DNA from: an uncultured Lachnospiraceae bacterium
GTDB taxonomy: Bacteria > Bacillota > Clostridia > Lachnospirales > Lachnospiraceae
DNA: 44,485 nucleotides
Assembly: GCA_910586705.1 (NCBI GenBank)
Contig: CAJUJK010000032.1
Span: forward strand, 1 to 44,485
Direction: 5' to 3'
Shown: one piece after another, positions 31,505-39,866 of the stretch
Position numbering within the stretch: position 1 is the first letter of the stretch
Layout: each line of letters opens with the position of its first letter
Program-made: the position numbers and the translations under genes
The notes under the pieces: model-generated
The model's input: the letters and a program-made list of their open reading frames with translations, nothing else
What the model was told of the DNA's origin: nothing
The model's database searches: none

Positions 31505-34225
31505 TTACTCCCGGCTCTCCGCGCACTGGCACGACGGATGCTTTACGGGAATACCTGCCATCCCCGCCAGCACCAGCATTTCATGCACCAGCAGCGGCGT
31601 GACAGAAAGCGCCATCAGCCGGATCCACTCCTCCATGCTCAGCCGCACGGTGCCAAAGAGCGTGACGAGAAAAGGAATCTCCGTCACCGCAGCCTGCAGC
31701 GCAATGCCTACCGCAAGCGCAAGCAGCATCTGGGGATTGCTTCTGTGATCCATCCGAAATACAGAGCGGTTCACATCCCGCATACCGATAGCGTGGAAAA
31801 GCTGGCTAATGCCGAGCACTGTGAAAGCATGGGTCTGCGCTTTTGCCAGCACGGCTGAAATTTTCAGCCCTTCCAGTATGTTATGTAAACTCACAGGCAG
31901 TCCTTCCATCACAATGCGGTCGTAGGGAACTTTCAAAAACGCCGCCAGACTGATCCCGCCGATTACCAGTCCATAACAGATCACGCACATAAGTCCCCCT
32001 CTCGCAAACAGCGACTCGTCGCTTCGTCTCGGCGGTTCCTTCATCAGACTTTCCGTGTCATTGTCATCCACCCCCAGCGCCAGTGCGGGCAGAGAGTCCG
32101 TGATCAGATTAATCCAGAGAATAAATCCTGCCGTAAGCGGCACCGGCAGCCCTGCCACAATCGTCAAGAGCATGGTCAGTATTTCTCCCAGATTGGAAGA
32201 GAGGAGAAACAACACCGATTTCCGTATGTTCTCATAGATGCCCCGCCCCTCCCGGATTGCCGTATGAATGGTGGCAACGTTGTCGTCCATCAGCACAAAG
32301 TCCGCCGCGCCTCTTGCCACGTCGGTTCCCCCCTGCCCCATGGCGATTCCGATATCCGCCGCCTGCAGAGAAGGGGCGTCATTGACCCCGTCCCCGGTCA
32401 TTGCCACTGTTTTATGTAAACTTCTATACCCTTCCACGATCCGCACCTTATGCTCCGGCGTCACCCGCGCAAAGACCCTGAGCTGCGGCAGTCTCTGCAA
32501 AAAAGTCTGGTCTTTCAGATGGTCCAGTTCCCTGCCCGTGATACACTCCTCCGCATGACTTGCAATCCCGAGCTGTCTTGCAATGGAAAACGCCGTGTCC
32601 GGGTGGTCTCCCGTGATCATCACCGTGGAAACTCCCGCCTGCGCAAAACCCCGCACCGCCGCCAATGCCTCTGGTCTTACCGGGTCCTGCATACTGACAA
32701 AGCCGAGGAACACCATGCCCCGCTCTTTCATGCCGCCTTCCGGCTCCATCGCCAGCGCCAGCACACGCCGTCCCTCTCCCATCAGACGTTTCTGTACGCC
32801 AAGCAGCCTCTCCCGCTCCGTCACCGTAAGTTCCGCTATACTGCCTCCCTTGAAACAATGCCCGCAGTTTTCCAGAATCCGTTCCGCCGCGCCCTTTGTA
32901 TAAGCCGTCTGCCCGTCTGGCATCCTGTGCAGCGTAGTCATCATTTTGCGCCCGGAGTCGAATCCGATCTCATTGATGCGCGGATACTTCTCCCTGAGCC
33001 GTTCCACCTTGGCGTCGCAGTCCTGCGCCATATGGAGAAGCGCCAGTTCCGTAGGATCCCCCATGCCCTCCTCCCCGGTCTCGGCGTCATTGCACAGCAC
33101 ACACCCCAGAAGGAAGTGCGCCGCGCAGGAAAGCGCCGCTCCGCCCGTATCCGCCGCCCCGAACAGTTCTTTCAGTCCTGCTTTCTCCGTAAGTTTTCCG
33201 TCCAGATAACACTCCGTCACCGTCATCCTGTTCTGCGTCAGCGTCCCCGTCTTGTCCGAGCAGACCACTTCCACCGCACCCAGCGTCTCCACCGCCGAAA
33301 GCCTTCTCACAATCGTCTTTGCCTTCACCATCCGGGACACGCTCAGCGCCAGCACAATCGTCACGATTGCCGGCAACCCTTCCGGCACGGCAGCCACCGC
33401 CAGAGAAACGGAAGTTAAAAGCATATCCCCCACATCACGCTTTTGCAGCAAAGCTACAATAAAGAGTAGCACACAGATTCCTACCGCAAGAGCGCTCAAC
33501 ACCTTTCCCAGCTCTCCAAGCCGTACCTGCAGCGGCGTCAGCTTTTCCTTGTGTCCGTGCAGCATGTCCGCGATGTGACCGACCTTTGTGTCCATGCCCG
33601 TCGCCGTCACCACGCCTAAGCCCCGCCCCTTCGCCACATAAGTTGACATATAGACCATATTTCTGCTACTTGTGTCCGCTTCCCCCTCCTCCACGAACGC
33701 CGCCTCTTTCTCGACCGGCACAGACTCTCCTGTGAGGGTAGACTCTTCCGCAAAAAGTCCGATACTTTCTATTAGCCGCAGATCAGCCGGCACCCTGTTG
33801 CCCGCTTCCAGGACTACGATATCGCCGGGCACAAGCTCCTGCGCCGGTATATTGTGATGCGCGCCGTCCCTGAGGACCGTCGTCCTCGGTTCCGAAATCT
33901 GCTTCAGAGCCTCCACCGCACGCCCCGCTTTTCCCTCCTGAATGATGCCCACCGCCGCATTGAGCGCAACCACCGCCACAATAATAATGGCGTCTCCAAA
34001 TTCATGTAACATCATGGAAATCGCCATTGCCACCATCAGAATCAATATCAAGGGATCGTTCAGCTGCGCCGCAATCCTTCCTGCAAGACTCTTCTTTTCC
34101 TGATCCTTTAAACGGTTCGGTCCGTACTTCGCCCTGCGCTCCGCAACTTTTGCCGCATTCAGCCCCCTCTCCGCGTCTGCCTGCAATCCCCGGATCGTCT
34201 CCGATACGCTTCTGTTCTCATACAT
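31505..34225 (-). CDS. Calcium-transporting P-type ATPase (PacL/SERCA-like)
   Basis: 906 residues, GGGAGG before the ATG. An N-terminal cation ATPase domain (GLNAAKVAERRAKYGPNRL), actuator TLTGES, phosphorylation motif CSDKTGTLT, hinge MTGDGVNDAPSL and about ten membrane helices give a full P2A pump. Calcium ligands fit: VAAVPEGLPA in helix 4, and NLITDSLPALALG with WINL in helix 6. It would export Ca2+ from the cytosol at the expense of ATP. The short C-terminal tail ends in a CQCAESRE. It is a single gene. Confidence 0.94.
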   Translation of the reverse strand: MYENRSVSETIRGLQADAERGLNAAKVAERRAKYGPNRLKDQEKKSLAGRIAAQLNDPLILILMVAMAISMMLHEFGDAIIIVAVVALNAAVGIIQEGKAGRAVEALKQISEPRTTVLRDGAHHNIPAQELVPGDIVVLEAGNRVPADLRLIESIGLFAEESTLTGESVPVEKEAAFVEEGEADTSSRNMVYMSTYVAKGRGLGVVTATGMDTKVGHIADMLHGHKEKLTPLQVRLGELGKVLSALAVGICVLLFIVALLQKRDVGDMLLTSVSLAVAAVPEGLPAIVTIVLALSVSRMVKAKTIVRRLSAVETLGAVEVVCSDKTGTLTQNRMTVTECYLDGKLTEKAGLKELFGAADTGGAALSCAAHFLLGCVLCNDAETGEEGMGDPTELALLHMAQDCDAKVERLREKYPRINEIGFDSGRKMMTTLHRMPDGQTAYTKGAAERILENCGHCFKGGSIAELTVTERERLLGVQKRLMGEGRRVLALAMEPEGGMKERGMVFLGFVSMQDPVRPEALAAVRGFAQAGVSTVMITGDHPDTAFSIARQLGIASHAEECITGRELDHLKDQTFLQRLPQLRVFARVTPEHKVRIVEGYRSLHKTVAMTGDGVNDAPSLQAADIGIAMGQGGTDVARGAADFVLMDDNVATIHTAIREGRGIYENIRKSVLFLLSSNLGEILTMLLTIVAGLPVPLTAGFILWINLITDSLPALALGVDDNDTESLMKEPPRRSDESLFARGGLMCVICYGLVIGGISLAAFLKVPYDRIVMEGLPVSLHNILEGLKISAVLAKAQTHAFTVLGISQLFHAIGMRDVNRSVFRMDHRSNPQMLLALAVGIALQAAVTEIPFLVTLFGTVRLSMEEWIRLMALSVTPLLVHEMLVLAGMAGIPVKHPSCQCAESRE

Positions 34226-34313
34226 ACGCCTGTCCTCCCGTCATTTCTAAGCCCTGTCCATAACCGCCCATACCTGTACCCCTAAAAAGGCTTGTCACTT
34301 CTTTTTTAAGATA

Positions 34314-34485
34314 TGCGCGAATAAGCAGAGTTAGAAGTAAATAGAAGCAAAACGGATGCTTGCATACGATTTTGCTTCTATTTGCTTATAACGAGCAACG
34401 CGAACGAGAAATGCGCAGCATTTCGAGTCTGCTTATGAGCGGAGCCAGAAATATATAAAAGCAAAATGAATGCTTGCATACGAAA
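34314..34485. repeat. Palindromic intergenic repeat block
   Basis: An exact 14-base inverted pair (34339-34352 and 34370-34383) lies inside a larger one (ATAAGCAGA near 34320, TCTGCTTAT near 34426). A further hairpin GAAATGC..GCATTTC sits around 34409-34425. The 20-base motif ATGCTTGCATACGA plus flanks is repeated directly at 34356 and 34472. It is dense, non-coding, and separates the calcium pump from greA. It resembles repetitive extragenic palindromes or a decayed MITE. Confidence 0.65.
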
Positions 34486-34512
34486 AGGAGCCTCCATACT
34501 AGAAGCTCCTCA
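34486..34512 (-). terminator. Terminator of greA
   Basis: Minus-strand AGGAGCTTC, a 7-base loop, GAGGCTCCT (one G-U pair) and TTTT. The stem includes the last codons of greA. Confidence 0.65.
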
Positions 34513-35002
34513 ACTGATCCGTTCCATCATCAATTGTATTTTCGATGGATTTTACCACCACATAGTAGCCGCCTCCCCCGGGCAGTTCCACATAGACGCG
34601 ATCGCCCACCTTGTGCCCGAGTAACGCCTTTCCAAGCGGCGACTCCGTGCTGATCAGTCCCTCTAAGGTATTGCCGCGCACCGTCGTCACCAGCTTATAT
34701 TTCTCTGTGAGGTTATCCTCCTCGATAAAGACCTCCACCGTGTTATTCATGCCGACCTCGTCCTCCGCGGATTCATCGGACACAATCACGGCAGTTTTTA
34801 TCATCCGTTCCAGATAGCGGATGCGGCTCTCATTCTGGTTTTTCACTTTTTTCGCCGCATGATACTCAAAGTTCTCGCTCAGATCGCCATGCGCCCGTGC
34901 CGTCTTTACATCCTCCAGCGCCGCGGGACGCACAACCAGCTTGCGATACTCGATCTCTTCCTCCATCTTGCGGATATCCTGTTTCGTCAGTTCGTTATGC
35001 AT
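34499..35002 (-). CDS. greA: Transcription elongation factor GreA
   Basis: 167 residues. N-terminal coiled coil with conserved acidic tip (ARAHGDLSENFEYHAAKKVKNQNESRIRYLERMI) and a C-terminal FKBP-like domain (STESPLGKALLGHKVGDRVYVELPGG). It rescues backtracked RNA polymerase by stimulating transcript cleavage. Its ribosome site is weak and it begins 4 bases after the preceding stop, which suggests translational coupling with the small gene upstream. Confidence 0.94.
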   Translation of the reverse strand: MHNELTKQDIRKMEEEIEYRKLVVRPAALEDVKTARAHGDLSENFEYHAAKKVKNQNESRIRYLERMIKTAVIVSDESAEDEVGMNNTVEVFIEEDNLTEKYKLVTTVRGNTLEGLISTESPLGKALLGHKVGDRVYVELPGGGGYYVVVKSIENTIDDGTDQLRSF

Positions 35003-35006
35003 CTTC

Positions 35007-35243
35007 TTATTTAGAATTTACCATGTAATCAAGCAGACGGTTCACATCCTCGGGATCATGCGCAACAAGCTCCATCTCCGGAATCGCATTGTCGGCAAAA
35101 AGCTTTGTGAGCGCCACATACTTGGTCAGCTGAGACTTTAAGTTCAGTCTGTCTCCCTCTTTTGTCACTAACTCCACTGTGCCTTTGCACTGGTTTACTA
35201 CCTCAAAAAACTTTTCAGGGTTATCGATGTTCATTACTTTCAT
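35007..35243 (-). CDS. Small conserved protein coupled to greA (78 aa)
   Basis: The ATG at 35243 has GGGAGG eight bases upstream; the longer reading to 35309 covers the promoter. An alpha/beta protein that begins with MNIDNPEKFFEVVNQCKGTVELVTKEGDRLNLKSQL. I recall similar proteins in Lachnospiraceae with no experimental function (some carry a dubious polyA polymerase label). It is the first gene of the greA operon. Function unknown. Confidence 0.8.
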   Translation of the reverse strand: MKVMNIDNPEKFFEVVNQCKGTVELVTKEGDRLNLKSQLTKYVALTKLFADNAIPEMELVAHDPEDVNRLLDYMVNSK

Positions 35244-35288
35244 TTTCTTTTCCTCCCTTTTTCTCTTCAACTCTTTGTTTACACCAAC

Positions 35289-35316
35289 ATAATACACCAT
35301 TTTTCTCATTTGTCAA
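35289..35316 (-). promoter_or_regulatory. Promoter of the small gene-greA operon
   Basis: Minus-strand TTGACA (35311-35316), 16-base spacer, TATTAT (35289-35294). Confidence 0.75.
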
Positions 35317-35343
35317 ATCTTTTTAAAAAAATTAATTTTTTTG

Positions 35344-35372
35344 TTGACAAACCCAAAGTCCTATAGTATATT
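35344..35372 (+). promoter_or_regulatory. Promoter of tRNA-Gly
   Basis: TTGACA (35344-35349), 17-base spacer, TATATT (35367-35372), about 33 bases before the mature tRNA. Divergent from the greA operon promoter. Confidence 0.85.
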
Positions 35373-35405
35373 AATAAATGTCCGAGCGATACAAACGGAC
35401 AACAA

Positions 35406-35478
35406 GCGCGAGTGGCTCAGTTGGTGGAGCGCGACCTTGCCAAGGTCGAGGCCGCGGGTTCGAGTCCCGTCTCGCGCT
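35406..35478 (+). tRNA. tRNA-Gly (anticodon GCC)
   Basis: 73 bases. Acceptor arms GCGCGAG and CTCGCGC pair fully; the anticodon stem-loop ACCTTGCCAAGGT carries GCC; the T loop GTTCGAGTC is standard. The CCA end is not encoded. An integrase gene lies 89 bases downstream, so the 3' end of this tRNA is the likely integration target of the adjacent mobile element. Confidence 0.96.
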
Positions 35479-35490
35479 CTTTTTAATGAA

Positions 35491-35527
35491 GCGGAAACGT
35501 TGATATTTACAGCGTTTCCGCCTTTTT
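35491..35527 (+). terminator. Terminator of tRNA-Gly
   Basis: GCGGAAACG (35491-35499) pairs with CGTTTCCGC (35513-35521), followed by CTTTTTG. Confidence 0.9.
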
Positions 35528-35541
35528 GTTCTCTGTGATTT

Positions 35542-35570
35542 TTGAATCATTTTGAATCACACTTGAATCA
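35542..35570. repeat. Three TTGAATCA direct repeats beside the integrase
   Basis: TTGAATCA at 35542-35549, 35552-35559 and 35563-35570, about one helical turn apart; the last overlaps the integrase stop codon. The layout is that of arm-type integrase binding sites at an att end, or Tn916-like DR2 sites. No experimental support. Confidence 0.6.
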
Positions 35571-36779
35571 CAATATTCTTTTTCCATCTAAAGCATCGGA
35601 AATCATTGAATATGTCGCATCTTCCGTCAATGGGTTATATATGTATGACAAGGTAGTGGACAGCTCTGAATGGCCTAACTGTTCCCGGATCGCATCTATA
35701 GGTACACCGTATGCGTTGAGCCTTGAAGCATAAGTTTTTCGTATTTTATGACTTCTTTTCGGTTCAATCCCCTGGCACTGTGCATATTTTTCCAGGACAT
35801 ACTCTATCTGCCTGGCTCTCAGACGTTCTCCATCCCGTTCAAACAAATAGGCTCCATCCATATCCAGCTTTTCCAATAATTTTTTAGCCTGTGGTACTAA
35901 GGCCACAAATCTGTCGCGGTTGGTCTTCGTATGCTCCACAACATAAGTCTGGTTGGTTTCCTGATCACGCACCTCTTCCCTGACTACATGAATCTGATTA
36001 CCCATAATATCTTCCGGCTTTAAAGCCGCCAGTTCACCTATTCTCAGTCCGAGAAAGAAGTTAAGGCGGACAGCGATATAGACACTGTCGTTTGTTTCCT
36101 CATACTTCATGTCAAGATATTTGTTCAATGCCTCCAACTCATCCGTATTATATGTCTGGGTATTTCCCGCTTTCTTCACTGTCTGCTTGTACCGTACAGT
36201 TATCTTCATATCAGATAACGGATTATCAATGATATATTTTTTACGTTTTGCGTACTCAAACATACCATTCAGTATAGTCTTGGCATTTACCCATGCTTTA
36301 CGGGTCAGGTTGAACTCTTTCACAATGCGATTACACTCCATTTCCAATACAAATGTGTCAATATGCGATACTTTCATAGAATGTAACTTTGAAGGCTCAA
36401 AATATTTTGCATAGTGCTGCCTATGCCTCTTTATGGTGTTAGCACTATTGGTTATTGCCTTTTTGTACTCCAGCCATTCGTCAAATAACCGATTGAATGT
36501 TAAGTTGTCAAGGTTCTCCGTTTCCTCATACAATTTTACGAGTTTGTCTAATAATTCTTCCTCACTTTTCCCGCGAATCAGTAGTCTGGCCTTATTCTCA
36601 GGTTTGAAATAAGTAGTCCAGTATTTATTATGAGAATTAGCGGGGGTAATCGCGTATGTATGAAGATTCTTTATTTTTGCTCTTTTACTTGCCATGATCA
36701 CATCAAGCACGTTGCACATATCCAGCGTATCACATTGCAACAATGCTTGCAACTGCCGCAGATTAACATTAGACTGCAT
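35568..36779 (-). CDS. Tyrosine integrase of the tRNA-Gly element
   Basis: 403 residues with AAGGGGG before the ATG. An AP2-like arm-binding region, a SAM-like core-binding domain (about 90-190), then the catalytic domain: Arg in FFLGLRIGELAALK, Lys in VVEHTKTNRDR, HKIRKTYASRL (HxxR), HSELSTT and the Tyr nucleophile in LSYIYNP. A 28-residue N-terminal extension precedes the MASKRAKIK where many relatives begin. It would insert and excise the element at the tRNA-Gly 3' end. No separate excisionase gene was recognised. Confidence 0.93.
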   Translation of the reverse strand: MQSNVNLRQLQALLQCDTLDMCNVLDVIMASKRAKIKNLHTYAITPANSHNKYWTTYFKPENKARLLIRGKSEEELLDKLVKLYEETENLDNLTFNRLFDEWLEYKKAITNSANTIKRHRQHYAKYFEPSKLHSMKVSHIDTFVLEMECNRIVKEFNLTRKAWVNAKTILNGMFEYAKRKKYIIDNPLSDMKITVRYKQTVKKAGNTQTYNTDELEALNKYLDMKYEETNDSVYIAVRLNFFLGLRIGELAALKPEDIMGNQIHVVREEVRDQETNQTYVVEHTKTNRDRFVALVPQAKKLLEKLDMDGAYLFERDGERLRARQIEYVLEKYAQCQGIEPKRSHKIRKTYASRLNAYGVPIDAIREQLGHSELSTTLSYIYNPLTEDATYSMISDALDGKRIL

Positions 36780-36863
36780 ACGATTACCCCCTTTCCCCGT
36801 AAATTTAGAATAGTAAAACAGAGTTCCTTTCTAATATTAATAATAAACTCATAAATTTTATAT

Positions 36864-37718
36864 TTATCTGTCGCGCTCCCATCCGCGTTCACGGTCTTTT
36901 TCCATATGTTCTCTGAAAATAAGACGGTCACGTTCATGGTTGCGCATTTTAATATCTCGATTCTTTTTACTACGGTCAGTCAACAGACCGCGATCCTCAA
37001 GAGCCTTTACTCTAGCTCCAAGATGTATTGTCGGTTCGCGGTCAAGTCCCTGCCTTGCATAGCTTATGTGCGTAATTTCCTTGGAAATGCCACACCGTTC
37101 AAACCATGACTGACATACTCTTGCCCATCCTTTTCGCCATTCCTCAACGCGCTCCGGCTCATCCCAATCAGTTGTTTTAATGCTCCTCCCCAACTTGTAT
37201 TGCCGGGTAACAGAATCACGAACCCGGTTACCATTTTTATCCAAAAGATAATTTTTTCGCTGTTTACACATCCATTTCCCATCACGATCCAGAGAACGGG
37301 TTGTTAACAGTATATGGGCATGTGGATTGCCATCGCCTTTATCATGAATGGATATGTCAGCACACATACCTTGCTGTACAAAAAATTCCTGCGCATACTG
37401 ACGTACCATTTGGATATGGGAACTATGACTAAGTTCTTTCGGCAACGCAATGATTACTGTTCGCGCCAACCGTGCGTTCTTGGACTTTTCAATTTTTTCA
37501 ACACTGTTCCATAAAACTTCCGAATTGCGAAAAGTGTCCGGCGCATAGTCCGGCAGTATGATCTCATGATAAACCAGATCCTGGCGGTCAGTGTAATCGT
37601 AAGACTTTCCTGTATAATCGCTATATAGTTTATCACGCGAACAGTATGCAGCCATTTGTATTGCCGATCTGCCAGTTCGTCTACTGATAATGTCAATGTG
37701 AAGTGAGATTACTTCCAT
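36864..37718 (-). CDS. MobA/MobL-family relaxase
   Basis: 284 residues from the ATG at 37718 (AGGAGG site). The N-terminal Tyr (AAYCSRDKLYSDYTGKSYDY region) and the metal-binding HxH in GNPHAHILLTTRSL mark a MobQ-type relaxase. It would nick the element at oriT to start transfer using another element's mating channel. The product is on the short side; relatives often have a longer helical C-terminus, and it ends in a highly charged RERGWERDR. It lies between the integrase and a small mobilisation gene. Confidence 0.9.
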   Translation of the reverse strand: MEVISLHIDIISRRTGRSAIQMAAYCSRDKLYSDYTGKSYDYTDRQDLVYHEIILPDYAPDTFRNSEVLWNSVEKIEKSKNARLARTVIIALPKELSHSSHIQMVRQYAQEFFVQQGMCADISIHDKGDGNPHAHILLTTRSLDRDGKWMCKQRKNYLLDKNGNRVRDSVTRQYKLGRSIKTTDWDEPERVEEWRKGWARVCQSWFERCGISKEITHISYARQGLDREPTIHLGARVKALEDRGLLTDRSKKNRDIKMRNHERDRLIFREHMEKDRERGWERDR

Positions 37719-37795
37719 ATCAATCATCCTCCTATCTTGCCGCTATGTGCTATGCGCACCAGGTATGTAAGTGCGCATAGCGTAGCAAATTGAAT

Positions 37796-38092
37796 TTACT
37801 GTTGTCGCATCAATACATCTTCCATTTTCTGATAAAGCCGCTGACACTCTGCCAACGCCTCCATGTAGTCATCCAATGATTTGAAAATCTGATTATTTTC
37901 ATCGGATGATTTTCCTGGAGTGAATTGCGATGCTATGGGGAAATGTTTGATAAACATTTCCCCGATGATAATTTTTCGCCGTAGTTCATTTTTAGATTCC
38001 GCTTCCTTGCAACGGTTCTCTCGCAAAAGCTGTTGGCGTTCGATCTGCTCTACCTTTCTTTGCACTATAGCGGTTCTCTCTTCAACAGTCAT
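37796..38092 (-). CDS. Small mobilisation accessory protein (98 aa)
   Basis: All-helical and charged, with an N-terminal Arg/Glu-rich coiled-coil-like segment (RKVEQIERQQLLRENRCKEAESKNELRRK) and a helical C-terminus. Its ATG overlaps the stop codon of the coupling protein (ATGA), so the two are translationally coupled. The position between coupling protein and relaxase suggests a relaxosome accessory or adaptor, but no family is recognised. Confidence 0.7.
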   Translation of the reverse strand: MTVEERTAIVQRKVEQIERQQLLRENRCKEAESKNELRRKIIIGEMFIKHFPIASQFTPGKSSDENNQIFKSLDDYMEALAECQRLYQKMEDVLMRQQ

Positions 38093-39531
38093 CTTCTTTC
38101 CTCCAAATACTTCCGTATTATTTTTTCGTGATGATAAACATGTAAATGGGTTTCTGACACAGGGAGCTTGATTGTACTTAACAACCCATATGGCGTGTGC
38201 AGCAAGATATCCTTGTTGGTCGCAAATTCGTGTGGAAGAATCTGCGGCTCACGAAATTCTTGAATCTGCCGCCCCCAAGTACTATGCTCCGTAGTTGGAT
38301 CATAGTTCTGAGAAATACTTCTTCTTCCAATCGGAACAGTGCCAATCAATCTACTGAAATATTCTTGGCTGTCCGGCTCGGTGATATTTAACATTGCTTT
38401 ATATTGGCAGTTGTCAACTATGATTTTCCGTATATCCTGTCCGTAAACTGCATCCATCTGTGCTATGCTCTGCACCATCAGACAAAAGGTTACCTTCTTG
38501 GAACGTAGCGTTGTCAGTGCATTAGTAATGACATCCATCTTCCCCAATAGTGGAAATTCGTCCAACAACACTAAAATCGGGTTGGTTTTACGACCTTGTG
38601 GGCTTTGCATGTCTGGTCGCCTTTCTAATGTACGGATTAGTTGGGTGAGCATCAGTCGTATCATGCCGCCCCATTGCTCTAAACGATCTTGGTTCAATCG
38701 TAGGAAAACATTTGGTGCATCGTCTGCTGTAATAATATCCTCCCACGAAAAGGTCTTTAGTATTTGATCATGACTTAAAGCATCCTGTATGTATTGATCT
38801 GTGGCAAAGACCATAAGGTGTTGCTTTATGTCAGTACCAATCATGGATTGATGTTCACTTTTCAATCCAGCAACGTCACTTATAAACATCTTTACGAACG
38901 GATATTCTGATTTCCTAATCATATGACACAATTCAGGAACCGAAGTGCTAACAGCAATTATGGTGGTCTCAATAAAATCCAATCCACTCAAAAAACAATA
39001 TATAATCACAGCTGACAGAAAATCTCGGGCCATATTAATCCAGTAGCTGTTCGAATCCTCGAGTGGCTTCGGAATAATTGTGTGTGCAATCTCACGCACA
39101 TTTTGCACAAAGTGCAGTTTATCCCTTTTTAGTATGGCGAAGGGGTCATAAGGTGCATCTCCATCAAAGGGATCAAAAATAATATATTTTCGATCTACTC
39201 TACCTTCATGTAACAGCCGTCTATAGTGACGCGACAGTTCTCCTTTGAAATCCAAAGCTATAAATGGCTCACGCCATGTTTCAATCATCGATTTTGCTAA
39301 AACATGGCTCTTCCCGCTGCCGTTAATTCCTACAACCAACGCGTTGCCGTCATCCTCTGATTTTTTTCCAACGTAGTAGCCTTTGCCGTACTTTTGTTCA
39401 AGTCCCATGCAAAGACCAGACTCTTTAATATCAAGAATCATACTTTCGGGAATATTTTTGCCAAGACGAATAGTTGGTTTGTCAATCGTTAACATACCAT
39501 CGACAAAAGGAGCTGCAAATTCATTTAACAT
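38089..39531 (-). CDS. VirD4/TraG-like coupling protein lacking membrane helices
   Basis: 480 residues. Walker A GINGSGKSH (about residues 69-77), Walker B ILVLLDEFPLLG, and the TraG/TraD motif FIALDFKGEL. There is no N-terminal transmembrane domain, so it is the soluble TcpA/TraG-like type found on mobilizable elements. It would bring the relaxosome to a helper type IV secretion channel. It heads the mob operon on the minus strand, with the stop overlapping the next start. Confidence 0.9.
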   Translation of the reverse strand: MLNEFAAPFVDGMLTIDKPTIRLGKNIPESMILDIKESGLCMGLEQKYGKGYYVGKKSEDDGNALVVGINGSGKSHVLAKSMIETWREPFIALDFKGELSRHYRRLLHEGRVDRKYIIFDPFDGDAPYDPFAILKRDKLHFVQNVREIAHTIIPKPLEDSNSYWINMARDFLSAVIIYCFLSGLDFIETTIIAVSTSVPELCHMIRKSEYPFVKMFISDVAGLKSEHQSMIGTDIKQHLMVFATDQYIQDALSHDQILKTFSWEDIITADDAPNVFLRLNQDRLEQWGGMIRLMLTQLIRTLERRPDMQSPQGRKTNPILVLLDEFPLLGKMDVITNALTTLRSKKVTFCLMVQSIAQMDAVYGQDIRKIIVDNCQYKAMLNITEPDSQEYFSRLIGTVPIGRRSISQNYDPTTEHSTWGRQIQEFREPQILPHEFATNKDILLHTPYGLLSTIKLPVSETHLHVYHHEKIIRKYLEERR

Positions 39532-39866
39532 ACTTCTTTTTTTCTTTCCGATAAGTCATCACCATCCTTTTTCACCATATAAAATTTTAAAGGAACATAA
39601 AATAACTCCATCCATCCAAGCTCGGTTTATTGGATACCTCCACTATAAAACAATTTGTTTAAATCTTCAGTTGCTTTCTTGTTGCTCGCAAAACTTCAAA
39701 ACTATACCGAAATATTGTTCTGAAACTATTGCCGTTCAATACAAGATTGTATATAATTTTTTACAAACTAACATGCGCTAAAAAATGACTTAATCTTTAT
39801 AAAATTCTTATATATAGCATATTGGAACTTTTTAAAATACATTAGTTAAGGAGATTTTTCAAGAAT
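39532..39866. other. AT-rich divergent intergenic region
   Basis: 335 bases between the coupling protein and the divergent 329-residue gene; no gene is seen. It presumably holds both promoters. Nothing further recognised. Confidence 0.5.
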
